Shown: positions 1 through 12,482, counted from the first letter of the stretch. The stretch: 64,000 nt of DNA from Tetracentron sinense (GCA_015143295.1 CM026554.1:49846627-49910626), one strand, 5' to 3'. Program-made: numbers and translations. Notes: generated by a model not told the origin, from the letters alone.

Positions 1-920
1 CTATCTAAAAAACAATTTCTTAAGTAGAAGATCAAATATAAAATCTGGACGTTAACCTCTCAAACATGGGAATGGAGAAGCAAAAGATGATGGCAAAACT
101 CCAAAAATCAGCCTTTAACACAAATTGACCATCTCAGGAAGCATCATAAGAACAAAATAATCATGAAACTATTCTAAATTCTAAGAGTGGTTTTCTAAGA
201 AATGGGATTTTCCATTGATGGAAGATGTCCAGTTTATATTCCTAGGACAAATAAGTCATTCAGTTTGCACACATGGAGAAATTAAATTACTCTTTAGCCT
301 AAAACACTAATTGGGAACAAAAAATATTCTTTTGCTCAAAACACCAACCAAGCTGATTTATGCAAGAACACAACGTGAATAAAAGTGGGCACAACATCAC
401 CCACCAGCACCACCAGCATGAGGAAAAAAAAAAGGGTGAAGCCCTCAGGCCTTTGAAAAACACAAGTAGGTTCCCAAAACCCTCATGAGTCATGACTCAT
501 GACTTCAATAGGGAAGAAGATATCCATCATCATTTTCTCCCCATAATACATGATGGCATCTCATCTCCACACAAGGGATGCAAGTATATCTCATCATAGA
601 GCAGAAAGGGTTGTGGAAAATCTCAACAGAAAAAAAGTTTTAAAAAAATCATTTCAAATAACAAGATGGTGGGTCCTCTTTGGACATAGAACTGAAATTG
701 AAACCATGATCTCGGCATTGCAATGCTTTCGAGTAACAACCACTTGGGAGGCTTAACCTCACTTTAATGCTCCAAATGTGACCAAGGTTTATAGTTTAAA
801 AACTCTTTACAGGTTAAAGATTCAGTGACCGTAAGAACTATAAGGAAAAAAGAAAAGAAAAAAACGCCCACATATTCCATTGTTTAAATTTCAAAAGGGA
901 GAAAAGATTAGTAACAATAC
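1..920 (-). other. Intron 1 (presumed) of the RING-CH gene
   Basis: The first coding exon of the RING-CH gene ends at 921 with a good donor. The expected next exon, carrying the H-C and last cysteines of the RING-CH finger, is not visible on the minus strand down to base 1. I therefore read this stretch as intron whose acceptor lies outside the window. The short open frames in it look like chance. Confidence 0.55.
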
Positions 921-1193
921 CTTCAAACTGCCGCTACAAGCACAAGGGGTCTCAAAGTTCTTGATGTGATCCTCCTCCTGGCAAATTCGGCATTCCACTG
1001 TCTGAATAAGTGATTCTTCTTCATTAGGCTCGTGTTCCTCTACTCTCTTATCTTCAATGGTGGAACCAGAAGGAACTGCAGTGTGGACACAAGAGCTTTC
1101 TCCAGAAGATCCTGGAACCTGAGCCCCTTGCATTGATTGTACTGTTGCAGGTGTTATTGGGCCGTCGACATACAAAACCAGGTGGTCACTCAT
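921..1193 (-). CDS. RING-CH (MARCH-type) E3 ubiquitin ligase, first coding exon
   Basis: This exon encodes 91 residues starting MSDHLVLYVDGPITP. It has an acidic linker (about residues 45-65) and then the first half of a RING-CH finger, CRICQEED...TPCACSGSLK, which gives the first four metal-binding cysteines of the C4HC3 pattern. The exon stops after SGSLK at the donor AAG|GTATTG (donor bases 920-919), where plant genes of this family split the finger. Proteins of this plant family (RINGv plus DUF3675, often two C-terminal membrane segments) are membrane-anchored ubiquitin ligases. The histidine-bearing half of the finger and the membrane part lie beyond the left edge, so the annotation is partial. 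The start codon is the only ATG upstream in frame. The first exon alone does not separate paralogues within the family. Confidence 0.85.
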
Positions 1194-1764
1194 TCCTCCT
1201 CAGACGTAAACTCCTGATTCACCACAACTTCAGAATTACTACTTAAAATCTCCCCAAAAAAAAAGAGTAAAAAGTTGTTTTTTTAAAATTTTATTTAATG
1301 ATGGTAATTAATCAGTTAAAGTTCTAAGCGCTAAAAAAAGGGTTTCTTCCTTCCACGATCTCTGTCATGCCAACTTCAAAATGAAAAACAAAATAACCTT
1401 CTTGCATGCGAAAATCCTCAATTTCCAAGAGACAATAATCTTCGAAATCCAAAATAAAGCTTAAAATTTCGTGGACTAGATAATACTTTTCCAGATTCAC
1501 AGCTTTTCCCAAACTATAGATAAAGCCCTAGAAATCCAGGATCTCGCTGTAGACTACAGCGAATCGAAGATTTCTGAGGAGAAAACAATCGAAAACCTAG
1601 GTCAAAATAGGGGAAAAGAGAAGGACGAATCGAATCGTAAGAACTAAGAACCTGAATGGCCTTCAATTGCGTGTTTGGGCGTGGAAATAGCTACAAGAAA
1701 TTCTCTTTTCCGCTTTATCTTCTTCGAATATTATTAAGCCTGAAATTAGGAGTTTTATTTATAG
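1194..1764 (-). promoter_or_regulatory. 5' leader and TATA box of the RING-CH gene
   Basis: Reading the minus strand, a TATA-like CTATAAATAA lies at 1764-1755, which would place the transcription start near 1730. The leader to the ATG at 1193 is then about 530 bases. A pyrimidine-rich tract ending in AG near 1245 and ATTCAG|GTTCTT near 1655 suggest a 5'-UTR intron, but the donor is weak and this is inference. Confidence 0.45.
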
Positions 1765-2006
1765 GTGCGATATCCTCAACTGAGGCTCGGGTCTGCCGGT
1801 ACCCACAACATAGGCTCGGTAACGTCCGTCCAAATATATCGACGGAAGAGGAAGATATTTATCTATCGTATAGTGTACGGTGACGGACGTTAGATCGTTG
1901 ACGTTTCTGCTAGATTTTGCCGCGTAAAAATAACCGTCCAAAAGAGGTCACGGGATCAATCCCGTCGGAGAGAGGTAAGTGTAAGCTGGAACAGATACTG
2001 AAGAGC

Positions 2007-2248
2007 GTTTGGATTGGATTTTTTTTTTTTGGTCAAAAATCAATTTTGATAAAATTGATTGTGTAAAAATTAATGGTTAAATAATTATTTTTTAAATAAT
2101 AGTGTTCAGAGAAAACCACGTAGGTGAGTCTCTCAACTTTGTATTCTCCGAACACCATTATTTGAAAAAATGATTATTTGATCATGAATTTCTACATAAT
2201 CAATTTTATCATAATTGATTTTTGGTCAAAAAAATCCAATCCAAACAC
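2007..2248. mobile_element. Foldback MITE with long inverted arms
   Basis: The left end GTTTGGATTGGATTTTT and the right end AAAAAAATCCAATCCAAAC are inverted copies. The complementarity continues inward for more than 100 bases (TTGGTCAAAAATCAATTTT against its inverse). No coding capacity is seen and I could not identify a clean target duplication, so the superfamily stays open. Confidence 0.8.
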
Positions 2249-3622
2249 CACCTATGTTATTAACCTTTTCAAATCAAGATCTGATCGCAGCAAAAAAGAA
2301 ATGGGAAAATGAAAATTAAAAAAAAATTATCTTATAATGCTTAAGCCTCATTTGTTTGGAGCAAAAACATTATGAAAAGAAAAATTTTAAAAATAAAATT
2401 TTAAATTAAAAAGTAAAACTAGAGAATTATATGTTATAAAAGCACATTTTTTTCATATTTCAAATAATCTTAACACAATATTAGTTTTTCTCCTAAAATT
2501 AATTTAGTACATATATTTTCCCTCAAAACAACTGCAGCCTAAGGAGATTTGGACACAGTTGAAGTTTTCTCTGTTACTTTTTAAAAGTTTATGAGTTGTA
2601 TTATTGCCTACCCATTCAAGAGGAGAAAATTCAATTTCAGTCAAACTATCAAAAATAAAATGCAAAAAATGGTCTTTATCATTGTGTATATTTGATAATT
2701 CTTTGCCTAATAATAAATGGTGTCCTAGACTTATTCAATGAAAATACATATCATTAATCTAGTTGTGCTAGTTTCCTGAAAAGCTTTCCAAAGTGCTTGG
2801 AAAAAGAAAAACTTTAAATTAATATATATGTGAAGCACCAACAACCTAGTCTTCCACAAAAGCATTCAAAATGAATAATTTAACAAACAACAAAAAAAAA
2901 AGCAACATCAGCTTGCTAGCCGACAATTCGATCTTCATCTGATTTGTAATGCCAGCTATTGAAATGGGTTAAAAAATAAATGATGCTTAGAAGTAATCCA
3001 CTGTACGAATCTGATTGAGTGATAGGTGTACTTGGGATTTCTATTTGCAAACATAAGATTGGTCGTCATTGGTCCATGCCCCCACTCTTAAATACTCACC
3101 AACTCTGGTGAGAATTTCAAAGTAGGGCATGAGCAAATGAGAATCAGTCATAGGTTTGCAAATGGAAATATGATGCTATTTTCCTATTTGATTTTATCAT
3201 TAGTATTGGTCTAATAAACAGCTGTATGCAGTTACTTCATTCCAAAATGTTCAAAAAAAAAAAAAAACAATCACAGGCTAAGTATCTAATAATCTTATTT
3301 GTGGATTTCCTCAAAATGTTCAAAATCGTTTTGCAACAATATGCCGATAAATATTTAATGAGACCTATTGTGGCATGCCAAGTTTCCCCATGTTGCTTCC
3401 GTTGAGTGGTTGAGACTCATTCCCTTATTGGCTCATATTATAAAAAATGAAATAATGATTAAAATCCAATAATTTTAATGCATTATATGCCATAAATTAG
3501 TAGTTTCTTTCGAACAAAAAAAATAAACAAAAAGCTTCTTCTAATGACATCTTTCTTTTGTTAGAGTAAGTAGGGGTTTGAACTTGGAATTTAAGTACCA
3601 AGAGAGAGGCCTTTTAAGCTTT
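2249..3622. other. AT-rich intergenic stretch, nothing recognised
   Basis: No open frame of note, no paired termini and no tandem array were seen. There are short A-runs such as the one near 3253-3267. Confidence 0.5.
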
Positions 3623-3630
3623 GCTTTATC

Positions 3631-4287
3631 TAGGGGTGTATTCAGGCCGTGGTTGACCATGTTTGAGCTTGGCTTGAACATGATAAGCTTGAGCTTGGCT
3701 TGAACAAGCTTGATCGAGCTTAAATTCCGTTAGAGTTTAAACTTTATTCAAGCCGAGTTGAGCCGAGCTTGGGTTTCGCTCAAGCTTAATTCACTGAATT
3801 ATTTTGCTTAATTCACTGAATTATTTTGTTTAATTCAATATAATTTAATAAAAAAAATTATTAATAAATTATAATACTAGAAACTACATAAAAAATAATA
3901 TATTCATATACCAAAATAAGATTTGAGACTAGTTCTTCGGTTCAAAGAGTAGAGAGTAAGATCAAAATTTTCACTTTAACTTCTCAACTTTTCTTATTAT
4001 TATTATCTCTTAAATTTATTATGAAAAAATATTACAATATTCAGTAAAGGAAGTTTAAAAATATTATTTTATGTAAAAATAATATATATATTTCGAGCTA
4101 AAGTAGAACCGAGCCTTGCATCAGTCGAGTTGAGCCGAATCAAGTAGGGTATGGCTCGAGCACGTCTTGTTTAGATATTCGAACTCAGTTAAAAAGTTTG
4201 GCTTGATTCAAGCATGAAATGTCAACCTGTAATTGGCTCAAACACTTAGTTGAAACATCGATCTAGCTTGGCTTGAGTGTAGTCCTA
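3631..4287. mobile_element. Non-autonomous hAT element
   Basis: The termini are TAGGGGTGTATTCAGGCC and, inverted, TAGGACTACACTCAAGCC. They are flanked by an 8-bp target duplication, gctttatc (3623-3630) and gctttatt (4288-4295), 7 of 8 identical. The interior is rich in GAGCTTGGCTTGA and its inverse near both ends, typical of hAT subterminal binding repeats. No transposase frame is present. Length 657 bp. Confidence 0.85.
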
Positions 4288-4295
4288 GCTTTATT

Positions 4296-4971
4296 TGACG
4301 TTGATTTTTAGGATAAGCCCTACTTGAAATCTCATGCTCTTAGAGCACGGTCTTGGTGGTCTCGGCCTTAATTTTTATTTCGCCATTTAGTTACTATAGA
4401 GCTGGGATGACATTGTAATTTCATTTGCTTTTTTAATTTCGAGCGTCACGCGAGGGATTGACGGTGTTAAGAAGATCACGGGCGAATAGTTTGACGGAAA
4501 CGCACGGGCAATTTCGTAGTGAAAAGAACACCTGTGAGGGAAGCACTTTTCAGATAAATATCTAGTGGTGCAGACAGTACTTTATTTAAACTACCACCAG
4601 TTTCTTTCATGCAATACCGATACATAGGAAATGTTATTTGATCAACATGAGAGAGTAGTGGGAGCATAGGGTAGAAGATTTCTCAGGCTATAATTTTTTG
4701 ATGGTTTGATATCAACCGTCAAATGAGTAGACTGTTTTTCAGAGTTGCTGCCCCTTTTATGTCATTGGCATGATCAAGGGACCCATATGTGGGACCCGGA
4801 GGATAGGTCATTACCGTTGGATGTTAGAAACATGTTTAGATAGAGACGTTAGAGCATATCTGGGATTTTTGGTTGCTTCTTGGTTTAGTGATTACAGGTG
4901 TGTTGACGACTTGACGTGAACTTTCTCCTAGGGTCGGATTAGGTTGTTGGTTCCGACACCTACTAAGTTTG
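4296..4971. other. Intergenic stretch, nothing recognised
   Basis: Short open frames only. I see no domain, no repeat pair and no RNA gene. Confidence 0.45.
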
Positions 4972-4979
4972 GTGAAAAT

Positions 4980-5341
4980 TATAGTTACCAAACACCTATG
5001 TTATACCCAATATACCTTAATAGTGCTCTTATAATATTTTTAGGATAGTCGCCGTTTAAAACGAATTACTTTTGGCGTGTTACATATTATCCGACACGTT
5101 AATATGCGAATTATGTATTGAATGTATAAAATACATATATTTTTATCGTATTTTTACCATTTTAAACACATTCTATATTAAATAATAATTATTAGTTAAT
5201 ATGATGATTTTTATTTATTTATAATTATTAATTATTTTAAAAAAATTATATATATATATATATATATTTTCTTTTTGTTTAATGACACATTTGCTTCATG
5301 AATGAATCATTATTGTATTATACTCGTATTTGATAACAATG
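4980..5341. mobile_element. Small hAT-type element, family of 17998 and 19165
   Basis: The left end TATAGTTACCAAACACC and the right end GTATTTGATAACAATG are inverted relatives. The possible 8-bp target duplications gtgaaaat (4972-4979) and gtgagaac (5342-5349) match at 6 of 8 positions. The subterminal block AGTCGCCGTTTAAAACG recurs in the elements at 17998 and 19165 inside the EMB514 intron. A (TA)n tract lies at about 5248-5267. Confidence 0.65.
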
Positions 5342-5982
5342 GTGAGAACTAAGAAACACTTGACTAGAAGATGAAGGGCCCGAGGACCCCTTCAATGAAG
5401 CAAGAGCGCCAATTTTGATTATTTTTGCGGAGTATTTTCTCTTTTTTTCACCGTTCTTTTATGGAAAACACACTGGGGTAAGGTGTTGGAAACTGCAAAC
5501 TGGAGTGAAGATTTTAAAGAAGAAGAGTTCTTGGGAAAGTAGAGCCTGTTGATACTGGACAGAGTTTTGCAGAGAGTTCTATAGGGTTTTGTCATCCATG
5601 CCGAAACAGAAACCTTTCTAAAAGTCTCTTAGCTAGAACCCTTGTGGCGTAGTGTTGAAGCTTCTCTGCAATTAGATACAGAGAGAAACCCTAGACGCTA
5701 TGGCAAGGTGCATCCATTAAAGCTCGACTTGCTGCGGGATTTCTTCTTCCTTACCGGATTCCATTGTTTAGGTATTAGTTCGATTGTGTAGAAAATTGGC
5801 ATTTGTGATTCTGTGAAGGGCGAGAATCATTAGGGTTTCTTCTGATGAGTTCGCGTATGTCGTGATCAGTGACATCAACGGTGGAAATTCAGGGGTGAGT
5901 GCATCTTAACAACAACAGCGGCTGGAGTCATACGTGCAAACACCTTTTGGCTATATTTCGTTGGTTTTGCTAGGGTTAGGGC

Positions 5983-7575
5983 ATGGAGGCCGCCCCCCCA
6001 CCTCCTTTGGCGGGGGCTGCTACGGTGGCCCTGGGATTGAAATCCTTCTCTCAGGTGGTTTCAAACGGCGCGGTGCAATCCTCTTTTAGGTTGCCAATGA
6101 GATATCCTGTGGAAGTTGATGGTGAGCAAGGTTTTATTTTTTCAGAGGTCGAGATGACTAAGGCTGCAGAGGATTTCAAGTTTGTTTTGGTTCTTAAGTT
6201 TTCACGCATGCGTCCTTCCATTGACGATGTCCGTTTGCATGTTGCAAAATCGTGGGGTCTGTTGGAGGTCCCAGTGGTCAGCTTTATGGATGATCTACAT
6301 GTGCTTGTCTAGATGCGAAGTGAACGTGATTTTCTGCATGGATGGGCTCGGGAAGGCCGTACTATGGGGGGCTCAACTTTTCGGTTGTTTCGATGGACCA
6401 AGGATTTCGATTTGTCGAAGGAAACTCCATTAGCGCCTCAGTGGATCTTTTTGCCTGGTTTGCCAATGCATCTTTACCGGTCAGACTGTTTGCAGATCTT
6501 GGCATCTCGATTTGGCCGTTATCTGGGAACCGATAATGCTACGATCCATAAAACAAGGGCGTCTGGGGCTAGGATGTGCGTCGAAGTTGATTTATCACAA
6601 GAACCTGTGCAGGGTTTTCCTATAGTTCTTTCCGCGACAAGAAAGATATGGCAGAGAGTGAAGTATGAGAAGCACGGTTTTTATTGTTCTAAGTGTTTTC
6701 GTCAGGGTCACACGGCGGTAGTGTGCAAGATGGGTGTGAGAAAAACAGAGGAAGCCCGGACGGAGAAGAGAGTCCCAAAGCTGACTTGGAAAAGGAAAAT
6801 TATAAGGGAGGATAGGGCGGTAGATGTTGTGCAGAACGACGCTATTGTTTCGGAAACAGAAAAGGAACAAATAGAATCAATGCAGGTTCCGCAGGGCATC
6901 GTTTCTTCAACGGTTGCTACGGTGGATGCTGAGACCACATTGAATGATGATCGCTTGATTGTGAACGAGGGGCTGGTAAACGATGTTAGATTGATTGAAA
7001 AGGAGTTAGAGGAGGGGGAGGTTTGTGAGGAGATTGACAGTGAGGTACATACGAACGTTTGTGAGAATTTGGATGGTTTGTTGGGAGAGAATAATTCACT
7101 GGTTAAGGCTGGGGACAGGGTTGACCCCTTTGTGCAATCAGTTCATGAAGTAGGGGAGGCTTGCAAAAGGGAGCTAATAGGTGATGATTTGGTGTGCACA
7201 CAAGTAGCAATTTCGTGTAGGGAGGAATCCGTCCGTGTAGAAAGTGAGTGCGACTTTCAGGCAGCGGTGGTGCAAATGGAACCAGTTAATGTTTTAGCGA
7301 GTTCTAGTAGCCTTGATACCGAGCATTTGGAGACGGTAAATGAAACTTTGGCTTTGGAGTGTTCGGTGTATGTGAGACCGGCAGTAACACCTCCAGGGCC
7401 AGTAGTGGATTTTTTGTCAGAACAGGAAAATGAGGGGCCGTTGAAGCCGCTTGCTAGTACCAAGCTGTATGAATCGGACACTGAGGTTCAGACTAATTCT
7501 AAAAAAAATAGACCTTTGCAAGGATCTCGGCAGTCATTGCGGGTGTCCTCCCGACCTTCCAAGCTGAATTTATGA
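5983..7575 (+). pseudogene. LINE ORF1: nucleic-acid chaperone, DUF4283 and CCHC knuckle
   Basis: The frame is about 530 codons, beginning MEAAPPPPLAGAATVALG. Residues about 30-190 match the DUF4283 pattern of plant L1 ORF1 (WALLE-like segments and LPGLPMHLY). A zinc knuckle, YCSKCFRQGHTAVVC (CX2CX4HX4C), follows at about residues 225-240, then a long acidic, low-complexity tail rich in E and V. The product would bind element RNA with ORF2p. One in-frame TAG at 6310-6312 splits the DUF4283 region; the reading frame is otherwise intact. The stop codon overlaps the ORF2 start as ATGA at 7572-7575, which suggests coupled termination and restart for ORF2. Confidence 0.9.
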
Positions 7576-10500
7576 CAGACACAATTCTAGTGTGGAATGT
7601 GAGGGGGTTGGGTAGATCGCGAAAAAGGTTGAGAGGTTTAGTTCGGAGGAAAAATTCTTTTTTGGTTGCGGCTTCGGAACCATTTACAAGTGTTGATCGT
7701 ATGCCGAGGTTAGCTTCCTTTTTAAATCTCCCTTTGTTTTGCTCGAATGCGGATATGGGTGGCAAGCTTTGGTTGTTTTGGAAGGAGAATACGGCCTTTG
7801 ATGTGGTTTGTAAGACGAATCAAATGATTACTGAGTGGTTTTCATTTTCGGATTCGAAACTATTGGTGACTTTTATATATGCTAAATGTAACCAAGTGGA
7901 ACGTCGGGAGCTATGACAATCTTTAGAGGACCTCAATATCGGTGTCTGTCCGTGGCTGGTTGCGGGTGACTTTAATATTATTAGGAATGATGATGAACGA
8001 ATTGGTGGACACCCGAGAGCCATTTCAGCGATGGCTGAGTTTAACAATTGTTTGAAATCATGTGGCCTTCTGGATCTCCCATGCATTGGGGGTCGTGTGT
8101 CTTGGTGTAACGGTCAAGAGGGCTCTTCTCGAAGCTGGGCAAAATTGGACAGAGTTATTAACAACTCTGGTTTTTCTAATATATTCTCGGAAGCTTGGTA
8201 TGAGTATCTGCCAAGAAAATCCTCAGATCATTGTCCCATGGTCCTTAGGTTGCGCAGGGATTTGTCGCGGTATGGCCCATCAGTTTTTAGATTTCAGAAT
8301 ATGTGGTGTGAACATGACTCCTTCAGAGAGTGTGTAGAAACAGTTTGGCGCGCACCAGTACAGGGGTCTGGTCTAGTGAAGCTAGCGGCAAAGCTGAAGA
8401 AGTTGAAGGTGGCGTTGAGCACATGGAATAAATCGGTGTTTGGCCGTGTGGAGGTTCATTTGAAGGAGTTAGAGGGCCGGTTGGAAGGGCTGGAGAGACA
8501 GCTTCAGGATGGTTTCTCCACTGAGTTGGAGGCCGATTATTTGGCTACTAAGATAGAGTTAGAAGCTTGAGAACACAGAGAAGAATTGCGCCTAGCTCAG
8601 ATTGCAAAGAAGGCTTGGATGGTGGATGGGGATAAGAACTCGAAATTCTTTCATGCTGTGGTAAACCAACGTAGAAAGAATAATTTCATTTCGTCCATGA
8701 CCTTGGTGGATTGCACGATCCTTAGCATTCCAGAGCAGGTTCATCAAGGAGCTGTGTGTTATTTTCAAGAGATCCTTTCAGGGGCGGAGGTTAGTGAGGT
8801 AGCCGATCTCTCACCTCTTTTGGATAAGGTTATTGCGGATGAAGATAATTTTTTTCTTTGTAACGAGCCAACGGAATTAGAGGTTAAGGAGGCGTTACTG
8901 TCCATTCCGAAGCACAGCAGCCCCGGGCCGGATGGTTTTGGTTTCGGTTTCTTTAGTAGTTGTTGGGAGTTGGTGAAGGATGATGTGGTCGAGGCGGCAA
9001 AGGAATTTTTCTCGGGGGTCCCCTTACCCCGGTTTTATACATCGTCGTACATTGTTCTTATTCCAAATGTGCAAGAGCCAAAGAGTTTCGATAAATTCCG
9101 CCCTATTAGTTTATGTTCGGTTACTTATAAAATTTTTTCTAAGATTTTGGTGCGGAGGTTGACGAGGTTTCTTCCGTCGATGATTTCACAAGAGCAAGGT
9201 GCCTTTATTCCGGGGAGGAGTATCTTTGAGAATATTACGTTGGCTCAAGAGATGGTCCATTCCTTGAATAGAAAAACAAATGGGGGCAACCTTATGGTCA
9301 AGTTGGACATGTCTAAAGCCTATGATCGGGTTGATTTGAATTTTATCTTACAGGTCCTTGAGTGCTTCGGATTCTCTTCTCAATTTCGAGCTTTGGTGGG
9401 CAATTGTTTGCAATCTCAATGGTTCTCGATTATGATGAATGGTTCGTATAAGAGATTTTTTCAGTCGACCCGGGGGCTTCGACAAGGAGATCCTCTATCT
9501 CCGTATTTATTTATCATCATGGAGGAAGTGTTGTCTCGGCTTCTGAAACAGAATTTTGAGAGTGGTAAGATCAAAGCTTTTTCTCATCCTTTGGGGGCGC
9601 CTTTGATTTCCCATTTACTCTATGCCGATGATCTTTTAATTTTTCTGAACAGGGAAAAGCGATCCTTGCGGCGACTTATTGAGGTTTTGGGATGCTACGA
9701 GAGGTGGTCGGGTCATTTGATAAACAAGGAAAAATCAGCTTTGTTTTTCTCTGATCATATCACTCAGGGAAGGAGGGTCGGCTTAAAGAGGTTGACGGGT
9801 TTTGTGGAGGGGAAGTTCCCGGTGGTTTATCTTGGTGTTCCCCTTGTTGTGGGGCGGCTTAAGGTTCGGGACTTGGAGCCTTTAGTGACTAAAATCAGAA
9901 ATAAAGTGGCGGGATGGAAGTATAAATTGCTTTCACAAGGGGGTCGTCTTACGCTTCTTCGACATGTTCTCTCGAGTATGTCTATGCATCTTCTAGCTGT
10001 ACTCAATATTCCAAAAGCAGTGCACCACAAGATTGATTCTATTTTATCTACTTTCTTTTGGGGTGTCTTGGCTGGACATCCAAAGCGGAAATGGCGTTCG
10101 TGGTCTCATTTGTGTAAACCAACTAATGAAGGGGGATTGAATTTGCGGAATTCTTTAGAAGTTCAAAGGGCATTCCATATGAAGTTTGCGTGGCGTTTAA
10201 TGTCTGGTGATAGCTTATGGAATAAATTCTTTCAGGCCAAATATGTAAAGAAGGGTCATGTGGCGCTGGCTAGTGACAATGGCTCTCGTTTTTGGAAATC
10301 TGTCATGGGGGTCTTGCCAGAGGTACTTGAGAACGTGAGACTGATGGTCAAGGAGGGTAAAAGGTCCTTCTGGTATGATCGGTGGCTATCTTCTGGACCG
10401 CTTAGCCTATATTCAAATGTGGATATTACTCCCTCTTTGTGCATAAAGGATTTATGGGTGGAGAATAGTTGGGATAAAGATAAATTGGTGGAGCTAGTGG

Positions 10501-11696
10501 GTTCTGTCAAAACAGAGGAGATTGTTCAGACTATTGCAGCGGGCAGAAATGGTGAGGATGTTCTGGTATGGATGCCGAGTAAGGATGGAAAGTTTTCTTC
10601 AGCCTCAGTATGAGATCGTATCAGAGTCAGAGCCCCTCAAGCGCCTGAAATGAAATGGATTTGGCATGGTCTGCTTCCTAAGAGAGTATCAGTTTGTGTT
10701 TGGAAAAGCCGGTATGATTGCTTGCCGGTGGATGAAAATATTTGTCGTGCAGGGATACAGCTTGCTTCCAAGTGTGACTGCTGTGTTTTCGGGCAAGGTG
10801 AGTCGCGGGACCATGTGTTGAGCTCAAGTGAGTTTGCAGGAAAAGTGTGGGCATTGGCAGAGGAAGCGTTAGGTATCTCGGTTGTTCCACACTCATGGTG
10901 GTCGAGAGTCTTTCAATGGTGGTCTTATGCAAGAAATTCTACTACTCGGGGAACATTAATTGGAATCCTGCCTTGTGTGATAGCATGGAGGCTTTGGCTT
11001 CGTAAATGCAAGGCAAGAATGGAGGGTATACAAGAGACTGTCGAAGGCGTTTGGCTAGCTATTAAGGCGTGTCTTAGAAATATTTCGGGATGTATGAAGA
11101 ATCATGGAGAGGTCTCTAGTGTTGATATGGCTATGCTCGCTGCGTTGGAGGTCAGTTATCATCCGGTCGTTGCTCGAAGACCACAACTAATCAAATGGAG
11201 AAAACCAATGGCAGGTAGAGTGAAATTGAATACAGATGGTAGCTGTAGAGGGAACCCGGGGAGTATAGGGGGTGGGGGTGTCATACGAGATTGTGATGGC
11301 CAGTTCTTAGCCGCGTTTTCGAAACATTTCGGTCACGGTACTAATAATGAGGCTGAGCTAAGGGCGCTGACGAAAGGGGTAAAGCTGTGTACGGAGTTAG
11401 GTTTCACGCACGTTGACATTGAATGTGATTCTAAACTTCTGATAGATTGGGTATAAGCCAAACGTTGTACGGTTTGGTATTTGTGGGATTTCTGGGAAGT
11501 GTTTCTCGTCGCAGCTAATGATCTTTCTTTTTCTATTTCTTACCAATTTAGAGAAGGGAATATGGTTGCCGATTTTTTGGCACGAAGTGGAGAGGGAGGA
11601 TGTAGTAGACGGTATGAGGATTATGATATGCTTCCGAAGGAGTTGAAGGGAATAATCCGTTTGGAGAGGTTGGGTTTACCGTATTTGCGTACATAG
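7572..11696 (+). pseudogene. LINE ORF2: endonuclease, reverse transcriptase, zf-RVT, RNase H
   Basis: The frame has 1375 codons including the stop. The APE endonuclease comes first (ILVWNVRGLG, VAGDFNII, WAKLDRV, SSDHCPM). The reverse transcriptase follows, with FRPISLCSVTYKI, KLDMSKAYDRVD (first catalytic Asp), GLRQGDPLSPYLF and HLLYADDLLIFL (the YADD box). A zf-RVT segment lies at about 10650-10870. RNase H comes last: NTDGSCRGNPG, NNEAELRAL, IECDSKLLIDWV and NMVADFLAR supply the D-E-D-D set. Four in-frame stops interrupt it: TGA at 7914, 8568 and 10611, and TAA at 11454. The TGAs could come from CGA or TGG codons. All catalytic residues are present except that the usual ETK box of the endonuclease reads SEPFTS. 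The protein would nick the target and prime reverse transcription there. Confidence 0.93.
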
Positions 11697-11900
11697 GCTG
11701 GTTGGAGTTTGTTTCGTCTCTTTTGTTTTTATGATTGTTGGGTATAAGTATGTTTTGGGGCTTTGGATGAGATTTTGTTCTTCTTTTGTTTATACGGTTT
11801 TCCTCCGCCATCAGTGAGGGTTTTTTCAATAAAGTTCGGAGGTGCCGCCCTCCTTTCACCCAAAAAAAAAAAAAAAAAAGGCTCTCTCTTTACAGAGATC

Positions 11901-12030
11901 TTCTAGAAGGAAGCTTTCCCTCAACGACCCACCAACTCTAAACAGTAGATAAATAACATTTCATAGAAGGAAAGTTTTCCATGTTGCAAACAGGACCCAT
12001 TCACTCCAAACAATAGATAAACGGCATTTT
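11901..12030. repeat. Two diverged tandem units of about 65 bp
   Basis: The units start at TAGAAGGAAGCTTTCC (about 11903) and TAGAAGGAAAGTTTTCC (about 11965). They share the later words ACTCYAAACARTAGATAAA and CATTT. The array lies directly after the LINE tail. Confidence 0.6.
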
Positions 12031-12044
12031 CTTCTTTAGCTTAG

Positions 12045-12482
12045 ACAATTTCTAATGCTATGCCAAATTATTGTATCAATCTCAAAATTTGGCATAAATG
12101 TCAAAAATTATTCTCTAATGTCATTTTGAGATATGTTGTATCTTTTGCCAAGTTTAGCACATGATATAACATATCTTTTTTTTATGAGAGCAATCAAGAT
12201 GTAGCATATTTCAAATATGACATTTGACGACTTTTTAAAGTTTGACCCTTTAAAAACTTTTGACTAATCCTATAATCTCTACAACATTCTATCAATTGCT
12301 ATATTTTAACTTTAAACAATTTTTTCTTCCCACATGACATTTGACTAATCCTACAATTTCACTAATATGACATTTGACATTTTTTTAAAAAACACAATGA
12401 CGTCCCAAATATAATATTTTTTTTACTTTAACAATCTCAAATATAACATTGAGACAGCATTGTCACTGAAAATGCTCTTAGA
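12045..12482. mobile_element. Probable MITE, degenerate termini
   Basis: The left end TTCTAATGCTATGCC and the right end GACAGCATTGTCACTGAAAATGC are weak inverted relatives. The interior repeats AAATATGACATTTGA-type words in both orientations. I see no coding capacity and found no clean target duplication. Confidence 0.5.

Larger units (their letters stand above)
5365..11879 (+). mobile_element. L1-type LINE with RNase H, near full length
   Basis: The element has a 5' leader (about 5365-5982), ORF1 (5983-7575), ORF2 (7572-11696), a short 3' UTR with AATAAA at 11829-11834, and a poly(A) tail ending at 11879. Both ORFs stay in a single frame throughout: one internal stop in ORF1, four in ORF2 and no frameshift, so the copy is young. 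The exact 5' end is not fixed, because I could not find a matching target duplication around the tail (gctctctctttacag) and the leader. It belongs to the plant L1 clade that carries DUF4283 in ORF1 and an archaeal-like RNase H at the end of ORF2. Confidence 0.93.

Noticed and set aside
5350-5400. ACTAGAAGATGAAG as a 5' target duplication of the LINE, matching TCTAGAAGGAAG after the tail
   Set aside because: The match is only 7-8 bases and does not lie directly after the poly(A), so it is not a valid duplication.
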